NCBI RefSeq assembly: GCF_036711975.1
Contig: NC_091972.1
Span: 15,257,001 to 15,321,000, forward strand
Reading direction: 5' to 3'
From: Onthophagus taurus
Lineage: Eukaryota > Arthropoda > Insecta > Coleoptera > Scarabaeidae
Length of the DNA: 64,000 nt
Position numbers and translations under genes: made by a program. This document shows, one piece after another, positions 37,694-48,180 of the stretch. Under the pieces are notes generated by a model that saw only the letters and a list, made by a program, of their open reading frames with translations, made no database searches and had not been told where the DNA came from. Numbering within the stretch: position 1 is the first letter of the stretch; every line of letters begins with the position of its first letter.

Positions 37694-37925
37694 GACCATA
37701 TAATGACTGGCGACTGGTAGAGGGAGTCGGACATACATCTCATGCTCCTTAATACGGCACTCGATGTTACGTTCAGTTTGGCTAATGCAATACTTTCTAT
37801 AACTGCATGATAGCCAATATACTCCCGCTACCTTCAATGGGGTGAGTTTGTTTTTAGCTATCGGAACATCCTTCCGAATTTTGCTGACTGTACCGTATCG
37901 TATCTTCACTTCATAATCTGCTCCG
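37694..37925 (-). mobile_element. Penelope-like element, GIY-YIG endonuclease fragment
   Basis: The minus strand reads PIAKNKLTPLKVAGVYWLSC then SYRKYCISQTERNIECRIKE and HEMYVRLPLPVASHYM. This is the G-V-Y-x-I-x-C..x-Y-I-G-x-T-x-R-x-x-x-x-R-x-x-E-H signature of the C-terminal endonuclease of Penelope-like retroelements. The Y-I-G Gly has become Ser (C-I-S-Q-T). Only this end of the element is visible. Confidence 0.7.
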
Positions 37926-38099
37926 GCACACCTAAAACATTAGGGAGGCAGATAAATTCGGCTATTGTAGTATTAACCGTGTCTTCCCTCTAGTTGCGTT
38001 GTTCATCTTCTAAAATTTCTTCTTTTTTTTAAATTCTTTCCGTGTCATTGCCTTTTTGCTCTTTGGATCAAGACTTGGATCACTGACGTCATCTGTTGT

Positions 38100-38170
38100 T
38101 GTCTAATTCTAGGTCTAGTATTAATTCTAGTTATAGTGCTAGTGTTAGTCCTACTTTAAGATCAAATACT
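38100..38170. repeat. Diverged copy of the 17.6 kb CTAGTGTTAGT repeat
   Basis: TCTAGGTCTAGTATTAATTC and GCTAGTGTTAGTCCTACTTT occur here, matching the repeat at 17541-17780 with scattered changes. Confidence 0.5.
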
Positions 38171-40415
38171 CTTATTGTATTTGATGTGCGGTCATTTTGA
38201 AAGAAAATATAAAACGATTTAAAATATTTCTAATTCGTCTACTATGGTTTTGTAGTGATGTTCTAAATTGCAGAATTTGACATCTAAGGTATTTTCTGTG
38301 ACAGTTTGATTGCGCTTATAAAAGACTTCTCTAGTTTTCCTCCATAACAAAATTTTGTTGTGTTTTGATTTCGGAAAAGATGTTTTTGTTGACTGTACTC
38401 ATCAACTAATGATATATTTCATTTCACTACCACAAAATTATTAGTAGAACCCAAACCAGCCATGATTTTCATCAGATTCAATTTAGTAACTGCATCAAAT
38501 TTGTCTTTGTACAATCTGATTTGAATGATCATATTCACGAACTTGTAATATCAACGGCTCAACTTCTGGAATCAAAATGAAAAGACGATAAAAATATAAG
38601 AATGTCATATTTTCGAAACAGATTTGACGAATGTTGGTTTTTTATTGATTCAGCAAAAAAAGTCAGAAAGGAAACTATAGAAATATGAAATTGTTATTAG
38701 AAAAAAAGGAATTCAGTATTAATCCGACACTTGCGCTGCTTTTAAAGCTGAGGTAATATGAATCGGAGTGCATGGATCTTATAACAGATGTTATTCTTTT
38801 TATGCGAATTGCTTTAGGATTTAAAGCTTACAATAAACATGTGCAATTATTTGAAAATGAGAAAAGGTAAATCTTCCAAACTAGTATTATCTGGGATAAC
38901 TGTATTATTCAGGTCATTATTACTTGAAAAGCTACACAACGATCAAAAGGATTAGAATAAATTACTCACAATATTTCAATTCACAGTTTCCATTAATTGA
39001 TTTCATAATGTAGATAGAATAATGAGCTGGAAGTTATTTAGACTATGTTATATCCATCATGCTTTTTAAACCCTAATTATAAATTAATATGTGTATTTAA
39101 AATGTATGTAGGATATATTAGTGATGGTCAAGAAGTATTAGAAATACATACTATTCAGCTGCTCCCATTGTCGATAAATTTACCGTTTTCACATGAACAG
39201 TGTAACACTCGATACCAATTCTGGCGTAGCATAATGGGAAGTTAATTGCAGTAGAAATGGTACAGCTGCAAGCAAGAAAGGAATACTGGCCTAGATATCG
39301 AACTCGAGTAGGTACGCATCATGTTTCTACGTTCTCAAATACATAATATGAACTAATATGGTTTAATAAAATAGTTACATTGAAAAGCACTCGAATCTAT
39401 TAATAAGTAAATTTCTTGTTCATTAATATTAAAAGGTTTAAGGGAAATACCAGACACTTTACTCGATAATTACGACTTCAAACCGACCGTAGTCGTATAT
39501 TAAAGCGCCTCGGCTGTGCAGCTTTCTAACAGCAAGAAATACACGCTGCCACGTTTACAAACTATCGCCAATAAATTGTCATTAGTTTATTGGTTCGGTC
39601 GGAGTCATGATTTACTATCCTCGAAAATGATTTGTACGATAAGGAAACGTAAATTGACGTCAGCGCGATTCATTAATTCGCGCGGAGTAATATTAATAAT
39701 AATCGTTGCAGTAGATGTCTAAAATAGTTCTCCTTCACGCAGGAGAATAATCGTAAATTTTGTTTGCGTCAATAGAGTTGAGTAGTCGAGGAAATGTTGC
39801 GGTTCTTGCATCTTTCGGGCACCGTTACCAGGACGTCCGCAGTTTATAAGTCCATTATTATACGATTGCCCGAATGCAGAACTCGACTATAAATACTAAC
39901 GATCGACACCACAATACGGCATAATAAAATTATGCGGAGTACTTGTTATTTTCTTCTTTACCGTTACAGTTTAATTCATGATTTGGTTATGTTGCCATTA
40001 TACGCAAAACGAGAGTCGTGAATAAATGACAAATTCTGTTTAAAATAGGCCTACACCTGCCGGAACTATGCAATGTAACTAACACGGGAATTCGCTCTTG
40101 TCAGTTTCATGTCAAGCCAAGAGCAAGAGATCGTACGGTATTTTCTTGTATAGGAAGAAGTGAGTTTCGATCAGCATCGACAAGGTTCGTTAGTTAAGGA
40201 AACGACACCTTGTAACATCTTGAAAGGTTATCTATGTTATCTTGGTTTGTTTTTTATAATGAACCATGTAGCGCGTACAAAATGAAATAATTACATATCC
40301 GGCATATCTATCCGGCCATTATGGTTATAATTTCTGGTGCATTTCTGAAGTGATACCCTACATTGCCACATTATTGCGATATTTGAATAAAAATAAAATT
40401 AATAAGAAAGCTGAT
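38171..40415. other. Intergenic, no gene seen
   Basis: 38171-38960 may be old element DNA but is unplaced. 39480-40200 is less AT-biased and might be regulatory. No coding exon is supported. Confidence 0.35.
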
Positions 40416-40489
40416 AAGATATGTCAACTTATTTAGATCCAAGATACAAAATGAACTTTTTTGATGCTGATTTAACTAACGAAGCAACT

Positions 40490-42640
40490 CTAAAAAGAGG
40501 ATACTTTAATTAATAATTGGTAATATTTCCACAAGGATCTTTCAAGACATGAATTTTATAGCGAATTTTGAAACTTATCGATGAAAATTGCAACATCGAA
40601 AATTTTCAAATATTGTTTTCTGAAAAACTAAAAGATATTTTTCAAAACGGGTTGGTTCATTGGAAAGAGGACACTTTTATTAACACTTTACGAAATTTTC
40701 AAACTCATATTGCAAGAAATAGATTTTATACGAATTTTCGATCATTTCGAAAATTTATTACTCAAGAACTAAAAGTGATTTTTCAAAACGGTTTTTTGCA
40801 TTAAAAAGAGGACACTTTAATTAATAATTGGTGATCTTTCCACAAGGATCCTTGAAGAAATTAATTTTATAGCGAATTTTTAAAGTTATCGATGAAATTT
40901 GCAACATCGAAAATTTTATCAAAACTTCAAATATTGTTTTCTCAAAAACTAAAAGTTATTTTTCAAAACGTGTTAGTTCATTGGAAAGAGGACACTCTTA
41001 TTAACACTTTAGGAAATTTTCAAACTCATATTCCAAGAACTGGATTTTATACGAATTTTTAAAACTTAATCGGCGAAAATTGCAAAATTCGAAAAAATTG
41101 TTGATCATTTTAAAAATTTATTTCTGAAGAACTAAAATCGCTTTTTCAAAACGGGTTGTTGTATTAAAAAGAGGATACTTTAATTAATAATTGGTGATAT
41201 TTCCACAAGGATCCTTCAAGAAATAAATTTTATAGCGAATTTTGAAAGTTATCGATGAAAATTGCAACATCGAAAATTTTATCAAAACTTCAAATATTAT
41301 TTTCTCAAAAACTAAAAGTTATTTTTCAAAACGGGTTCGTTTATTGGAAAGAGGACACTTTTATTAACACTTTGGGAAATTTTCAAACTCATATTCCAAG
41401 AAATGGATTTTATACGAATTTTTAAAACTTAATTGGCGAAAATTGAAAAATTGTCGATCATTTCAAAAATTTATTTTTCAAAAACTAAAAGCGATTTTTC
41501 AAAACGGCTTGTTGCATTAAAAAGCGGATACTTTATTTAAAATATAATTGGTGATATTTCTACAAGGATACTTCAAGAAATGAATTTTATAGCGTATTTT
41601 GAAACTTATCGATGAAAATTGCAACATCGAAAATTTTATCAATACTTCAAATATTGTTTTCTCAAAAACTAAAAGTTATTTTTCAAAACGTGTTGGTTCA
41701 TTGGAAAGAGAACACTCTTATTAACACTTTAGGAAATTTTCAAACTCATATTCCAAGAACTGGATTTTATACGAATTTTTAAAACTTAATCGGCGAAAAT
41801 TGCAAAATTCGAAAAAATTGTCGATCATTTTAAAAATTTATTTCTCAAAAATTAAAATCGATTTTCCAAAACGGGTTGTTGTATTAAAAAGAGGATACTT
41901 TAATTAATAATTGGTGATATTTCCACAAGGATCCTTCAAGGAATGAATTTTATATCGAATTTTGAAAGTTTTCGATGAAAATTGCAACATCAAAAATTTT
42001 ATCAAAACTTCAAATATTGTTTTCTCAAAAACTAAAAGTTATTTTTCAAAACGTGTTGGTTCATTGGAAAGAGGACACTTGTATTAACACTTTGGGAAAT
42101 TTTCATACTCATATTCCAAGAACTGGATTTTATACGAATTTTTAAAACTTAATCGGCGAAAATTGCAAAATTCGAAAAAATTGTCGATCATTTCAAAAAT
42201 TTATTTCTCAAAAATTAAAATCGATTTTCCAAAACGGGTTGTTGTATTAAAAAGAGGATACTTTAATTAATAATTGGTGATATTTCCACAAGGATCCTTC
42301 AAGGAATGAATTTTATATCGAATTTTGAAAGTTTTCGATGAAAATTGCAACATCAAAAATTTTATCAAAACTTCAAATATTGTTTTCTCAAAAACTAAAA
42401 GTTATTTTTCAAAACGTGTTGGTTCATTGGAAAGAGGACGCTTTTATTAACACTTTGGGACATTTCACGTAGTCATATTCCAAGAACTGGATTTTATACG
42501 AATTTTTAAAACTTAATCGGCAAAAATTGTAAAATTCGAAAAAGTTGTCGATCATTTCAAAAATTTATTTCTCAAGAACTAAAAGTGATTTTTCAAAACG
42601 GCTTTTTGCATTAAAAAGAGAATAATTTAATTAATAATCG
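40490..42640. repeat. Satellite array, about six monomers of about 360 bp
   Basis: Landmark word AAAAGAGGATACTTTAATTAATAATTGG (quoted in part: GAGGATACTTTAATTAATAA) marks unit starts near 40497, 40809, 41171, 41525, 41891, 42253 and a decayed last one at 42617. Periods run 354-366, except the first (about 311), which has lost a piece. Each unit carries CACAAGGATCCTTCAAG, then two related halves with TCAAAAACTAAAAGTTATTT and TTTTCAAAACG. Units 5 and 6 are the most alike. Confidence 0.92.
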
Positions 42641-42789
42641 GAAGTGATAACAGCGGCAGTTTTTTTTGTAATGAATGTGATGATGAATTACAAGCAAAGA
42701 GAAGAAAACTAGATGAAACTACAATAAGAGATTTTATCTACGACTGCTTGGATAAGTCATCATTACCGCACTCATTTGAGGTGATTTGA

Positions 42790-42833
42790 GTTACGTAATG
42801 AAGTTCATTACCGCACTGGTTTCATTACGTAAC
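42790..42833. repeat. Short inverted repeat
   Basis: GTTACGTAATGAA at 42790-42802 is the inverted complement of TTCATTACGTAAC at 42821-42833, with ACCGCACT words around it. It is probably one end of a mini-element within the hAT remnant. Confidence 0.6.
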
Positions 42834-43109
42834 GCATTTTTAGCCTAATCAGTACAGACTTAATTTATTGAAACGAGCAACAATACAAAAGAAAAAGTGC
42901 TATCTACTTACAGAGAAACAATACTGTTTATTATAAACATTAATTGCTATGTTTTTACATTTCAGAACACTTATTCCACATGAGTAAACATGTTGTTTAA
43001 ACTGACAATTCAAAATTGTCAAGAATCATTTCAAAATATTTTTATAAATGTCAAATAGACTTTTCTAAAGAAATTGATTTTTTAGTAATTTTTAGCAGTC
43101 GTAGATAAA

Positions 43110-43240
43110 ATGCTGTATATCACACGTGGGCTAGAGCATAATTACAGTACTCGTGTGATTACACGACTCGGTCTACGACCTCGTCGTGCAATTCTTCACA
43201 CTCGTACTGTAATTATGTTTCTAGCCCACTTGTATTATAA
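43110..43240. mobile_element. Foldback/MITE-like element
   Basis: GTGGGCTAGAGCATAATTAC (from about 43127) pairs with GTAATTATGTTTCTAGCCCA (to about 43230). The pairing continues inward as AGTACTCGTGTGA against TCACACTCGTACT. The centre holds a second GC-rich palindrome-like region (CGACTCGGTCTACGACCTCG). There is no coding potential. The arms exceed 30 bp. Confidence 0.7.
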
Positions 43241-43560
43241 ATAACTATTATATATCGTATTGCGATTGTTACAATGAGGTTGCTAATGACAAACCTGATG
43301 TAAATAATAATAATAATGCCTTTATTTCCCACCTGTAATAATATACAACAACATAATATGTCACAATTTCACGAGACGAACTGATACTAAACAAGTGGGA
43401 AATCCCAAGGTGCAGTTCAACCGCTGAATGCCACTGAAAAATAAAGTTGTATTCAATGAAGAAAGTACTATTGGGGTTGAACTTGATTATTATCTGCAGT
43501 GTCCAACGCTTAAAAGAGATACTAATTCCTGTGAATGGTGGAGTACTAAGTAATAGATTT

Positions 43561-44040
43561 TTAATATCCGGCCAAAGCCGGATAGTTGCCAGATATCCGT
43601 TCCACCACTATAAACTACTATATGTAGTATGATAAAACTGTGGTGAGAGGTTTTTGAAACGGCCCATTTCCCATCATGAGCGAGACTAAAACAGCTGGAA
43701 AACGTACAACTTCAAAGTAAGCGAAAAAGTTATCCTGAACCAATTAACTCCATTCGATCAGATAGTCTAATCTATTATCTGTCAGATTACCGCCTTAATA
43801 CTGTTTGTAAAATGAAAAAACGATAACAATCACTATTAATTTGTTATTAAATAAACCCACGCTTCGATTATTTTTTTATCACGGTATCCCAATTTGCTTT
43901 TGCTTTGTTCAAGCTCGATGTAACACGGTTTCCCATTGACGCAAAGAATCCCAATTACTATCTGATTAAAGAGAGAGGCGGCCCGACAAAAACGCACCAT
44001 CTCGGGAGCTTGATGTTGAGGCCCCCGGAGATTCCACATT
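43561..44040. other. Intergenic, no gene seen
   Basis: AT-rich up to about 43840, then rising GC into the next block. A 67-codon minus frame (43836-44039) is open but unrecognised. Confidence 0.3.
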
Positions 44041-44048
44041 CGCGATAA

Positions 44049-44275
44049 CTAGCTTTTTGCGATGAAGAAGTCGATTACACCGGCGGCGGGCCTTTCAATG
44101 CGGGCGCGTTCTTCAAATTCGGGGTAACGCTTTTTGTCGAAGACGATCGCGCCATTAAGGTCGCCCGTCGCGGCATCGCACGCCGCTGGAGAAGTAGCAC
44201 AAGGCAAAGAAGTAGAAGAAATTGACGAAGATTCAGAGCCGCTTATTCCGAGTCCCAATTTGGTCTTTGTGTGCA
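44049..44275 (-). CDS. Possible exon, unknown product
   Basis: A GC-raised minus-strand frame runs from an acceptor-like CACACAAAG|ACC near 44266 to a stop at 44049. It is Ser/Ala-rich first (GISGSESSSISSTS) and then charged (FDKKRYPEFEERARIERPA). Base composition differs sharply from the flanks, which is why I mention it. No family resemblance and no donor partner are seen, so it may equally be regulatory GC-rich DNA. Confidence 0.2.
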
Positions 44276-44917
44276 GGTAACCCAAAATGGACACACAGGA
44301 AGCATAAATAATTAAATTGTTTATTAAATCATAGATTTTTTATTTTTTTTGAGACGCCTCATCATTTACTTTGACAGAAAAACAAAAAAAAATTAATAAA
44401 GGATTTAAATTTGAAGTGTTATAATTGAGATAAAAAATAAATTGAAAATAATAATGATGAAGTTAATTAAATAATCTTTGAAAACCCTTAATTACTACAA
44501 ATTCATAGTTTCAGAAAACACCTGATTTCACACTCATTTAACTGTCGTCAACCTCCTTTCCAAATCTTTACTTACTTAGAGAAGTGATTGGTCGGTATCC
44601 AGTCGACGGTTCCATTCTAAAAAAAACGAAACTCTTGACCCCATTTCTGGTTACGATTTCGCAACGGGTGCAGAGTTCAACACCCCAACCGTAGCGACAA
44701 TTAGCATGAGTGAGCACGAGGAAGTCGTCTAGAATCTTTTTAAGACATCGACGGCAAAGAGGTCGGGCCCATGCCTCCTCCTCGCCTTTCTGACTCGTTC
44801 GTATACCTGGAACACAGATGCAAACGAACGTTAGGTCGAATACAATGGACGATAAACCGCGGTACCGTTCGTTAAATCGCCGTAGTATTTTCGTGGCAAC
44901 ACGAAAGCGCCTCTCTT

Positions 44918-45100
44918 ATGACGTCTTCCGTCGCGGTTCCGCGCGTCTGCTCTACGTCACACAAGGCACGTGCACAAAAGGGAAGCGGTTTGCTGCAAAG
45001 CTTTGTGGTCTCCTTTTCGATGTTGCACGTTATACTCGTTGCACAAAGCTTCGTTTATGGAAGCGAAAAACGTCGTAAAAACGTCGTCACGTATGAGTGA
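44918..45100 (+). CDS. Possible 5' exon with a hydrophobic leader
   Basis: Within a CpG-containing block (44640-45110), an ATG at 44918 opens 60 codons: a basic N-terminus, then LLQSFVVSFSMLHVILVAQS, then GSEKRRKN. This could be a late signal peptide or signal anchor. A weak donor, CAC|GTATGAGT at about 45091, could splice it before the stop. An overlapping frame starts at 44818 (86 codons), so the frame choice is not secure. No downstream exon was identified. Confidence 0.22.
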   Translation: MTSSVAVPRVCSTSHKARAQKGSGLLQSFVVSFSMLHVILVAQSFVYGSEKRRKNVVTYE

Positions 45101-47149
45101 TGAGACGCGATACAATTGCGGTTAAATGCCACCTTTTCCGTTAACATTGACACAGTCCCCTCGAGACACAAATATGTTGTTTGGATTTTGTGGTATCTGT
45201 TACACGAAACAATTTCTATGCTACAATTATCGGATGAAACCAAATAAACATTGAATAGAATAGAAAGAAAGAGAAAAGCTTTATTTTGTAAGCCAAATGT
45301 TCTGGTTTATTATTATATATTTTCAAAAACTAATTCTAAAATTGGAATTTGGTGTGTATTTCATCAAAAATAAGGCAAATCAAAAAAATTAAAATATAAC
45401 TCATCTAACTTTAAAATCACTTCTGTAAAATTAGCATTGAAATGTTTTATTTGATAAGAAACCCAATAAAATGTCTCATGTTCTGTATTATCCCGCAGAT
45501 ACGAAGTGTGCAAAGAGATTGTATTAGAATCTTGCAAAAGTTCCATTTCGAAATTTGGATCTACATTTACGATTATTCCAAGCAGCTGCAATCCTGTATC
45601 ACATTTGATAGAACTCTCTGTCAATTCTGGAACCTATGATCCTTTTGTTTATGTGATCAGCAGAGTCACGACGTTTCGGGCTGTTGATGTCACCATCTGT
45701 ATAGAGCAGTGAACGGGTTATAGCGTAGTGTTTGGCCGATTGTCTGACTAAAACTTAACCAGTGGCGTGGTATAGTATATGTGGCGTGATGTGCTCCATG
45801 TGGCCCGAGTCTCTACCGTAAGGCGACGAGCCGCCAATGAGTTGTCCGACAACGTCGCGGCTCTGGTGATCAGCATATATCATGGAAAACCTGAGAATGC
45901 TGACGATTCATATGGAACTCACGACTAGTGTGGTAGTTAAGCTGATGTGACTTCGCTCTACCAAGGGGTATGCTGCTTCGCAGTCTGATTACAATGTCCC
46001 ATAATGTCTGAAATGAACGAATGTAGACATATGTTTCGCTGAAGGTATAAGCATTGTAAATTACATCTAGTTTCCTTCCTCTTACATAATGTGTTGGCAA
46101 AATCAAATTATTAATAATAATAATTAATAATTTTAAAACCATAAAAAAAGCTCTCAACTCTTAAAACTGAACTTATTCATTTGAGTCAATTCATTGACTC
46201 TTCTAGTTTTCTTCTCATCCAACGGGCTCCACTGTTATACAGAACACACTACACAAGATTACATGGTTTTCTTCTGTTTAATCTTCGGACGTAGAAAAGA
46301 CGCGTTGTCATAGACCTAAAGTCTAGCTTAAAGCTTTTCAGCAAACCTTTTAATTTCTTCCTTAACGGTTTGAATTTTGATCTGGTGGATCAGATTTCGA
46401 TTGTAAATGATGATTTAGTTTGTTGGCTATTGAAAGTTTGGAGTTTCACCCAATCAGCGAATAGAGCTATTGACTTAAGTTTGGGATCCAGAGTTATGAC
46501 TAGGTATATTGTGGTGTTCACATATGGGACAATGTCCGATTTGTTTCTAGAGACGTTGAGTTCTTGGAGTTTACTTGTAGTATGGTGAGTTTACTTACAC
46601 TGCAAGTATGTAGTGTAAACGTTTTCCTGGCACATGATATCATCTCAAACATTCCAGCATGGCCGTATATGTATTTTTTTGTTGTTTAATGTATGGGCTG
46701 CCTTTAAGAGGTAGATCACCGTGACTATGCATTTACTAGACCTTACTGGAACGTCCTTTAGATTCATGCTAATTTTTATCCCATCTACTATTTATTTAAA
46801 CGTAACTGGTACTTGATTATTTTGGTTTAGGTTTGGAGTAAAAATCTCAGCTCAAATGTTCAGCAAATAACGAATACGTGTTACGCAAATAATTTATATA
46901 AAATATAAAAATAATAAATATAAGTGCATGTCTTGCACTTTTTGCTTATTGTCTTTGGCCCATGGTCCATTGTTGTTTCCAATAGGAGAAACATAGTGAA
47001 CTTTCATAATGAACAATCACTTTTTTCATACATTGACAGTTCTTGTTCATAGGAGCATATAGATTCTTCTTTAAGGTTTTGATTTTTCTGCTGAGTTTCT
47101 GGGTCTTCTTGTTAAGTGCAGTTTTGTGTGAGGGATTCCTCGACTACTG
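45101..47149. other. Intergenic, no gene seen
   Basis: A minus frame at 45364-45624 (about 87 codons, no ATG at its start) looks protein-like, but I cannot place it. Segment 45640-45870 has raised GC and may be element-derived. The rest is AT-rich without features. Confidence 0.3.
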
Positions 47150-48180
47150 CTATCTTCTTCCAGCTCTTCGTTTTTCTTTAACATGTTTTCTGATTTCAAA
47201 TGGATAATTCACATCTTTGGCTACATGTATTATTTCTTTAGGGTTGATATTGATCTGGGGATAATGTGTTAGAGATTTTTCGGTGGTAGTAGCCAAGTAA
47301 GTTGGCTTTTCGGTTGAGTGGTAGTTGCAGTTTGCTGTCCCTAACTCTCTTCCTGTAGTACCAGCCTAGAGTATTCTTCTTCTTTTATGTTATGTGTCGG
47401 CAAGCAGTAAACTGCACCAACACTCAACATTTGTTTTGCTGACTTAATCCCGATTACTGTTAATTGAATGTCATTTCTTTGCCGATGGCATTCTTCGATT
47501 CTTTTAAAACGAGCGCACTACCACTATTGCCTTGATTGTACTGTCGATAATTATTTTATGTATAGTACCAGTTTTCCTTGCTTCCAATTTGTCATGTCTT
47601 GCACTGATTCGATCTAATATAAGTCATCATTATGCTTTGCATTATCTGTATCATTGATGGTTCGGACGTCGATGGCTCAGGTGCTGACTTTGGTCGTTTT
47701 TCTTGTATGCTCTAGGCATAAGATATCCCAGGCTTTACTATATTAGTGACAGTTTGTGGTGCTTTAGCAGCAACTTTGTTGATTTTCGCGTTGTACCTTC
47801 TTTTCAGCAGCTTCATTGCTATTGTGCATCCTCTGTAGTTAGCCGGGTACTTTTTTTACAGTTAACGCACTTGGCAGGTGTATCTTTGTTCCTGCGCATT
47901 TCACCCAGGCTGGTGCTATTGTAGAATCTTATCATGTCGCCATGCCTTTGGCATCTTTTACATTGTGGAATATTTTTATTATTCCTTACCGCTTCTATCT
48001 TCACTTTCACACCTTCATGTGATTAATATATTGAATATCGTAGATTTTGTTGATATTTCTGATCTATCAAAAGTCAACATACACAATGGCATGCTAATAT
48101 GCTTCACTGTATCGTTGGAGGTACATAGTATTCTTAAGTTACTAATTTCTTTTTTTTAGTTTGTTATGAATGTCTTCCGC
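47150..48180 (-). mobile_element. Jockey-clade LINE remnant: gag zinc knuckle then endonuclease
   Basis: The minus strand at 47860-47970 reads NIPQCKRCQRHGDM and then KDTPAKCVNC, the C-x-R-C-Q-x-x-G-H..C..K-D-x-P-A-K-C-x-x-C pattern of Jockey ORF1 Gag zinc knuckles. Further along, near 47380-47440, it reads VGAVYCLPTHNIKEEEYSRL. This resembles the start of the ORF2 apurinic endonuclease (A-A-i-Y-x-P-P-r-h-x-i-x-x-E-x-y). Order and strand agree with a single element. Stops and frameshifts are common. Confidence 0.7.

Larger units (their letters stand above)
40416..43560 (+). mobile_element. hAT transposase remnant split by satellite and foldback DNA
   Basis: Three in-order plus-strand pieces fit one hAT-family transposase. 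At about 40421-40490 is STYLDPRYKMNFFDADLTNE, the L-D-P-R-Y-K motif. At about 42640-42760 is FFCNECDDELQAKRRKLDET then TIRDFIYDCLDK. At about 43500-43555 is CPTLKRDTNSCEWWSTK, the C-terminal P..k-r..D-x-x-x-W-W motif. Between piece 1 and 2 lie six satellite monomers; between 2 and 3 lie inverted-repeat elements. The reading as a single element is inference. Confidence 0.5.

Noticed and set aside
37250..37743. Minus ORFs of 78 and 104 codons across the tandem array
   Set aside because: They repeat with the array unit and join into the Penelope fragment by accident of frame; no independent gene.
45364..45624. Protein-like minus frame of about 87 codons
   Set aside because: Begins without ATG, has no family match, and the acceptor-like site before it has no partner; not supported as a gene.
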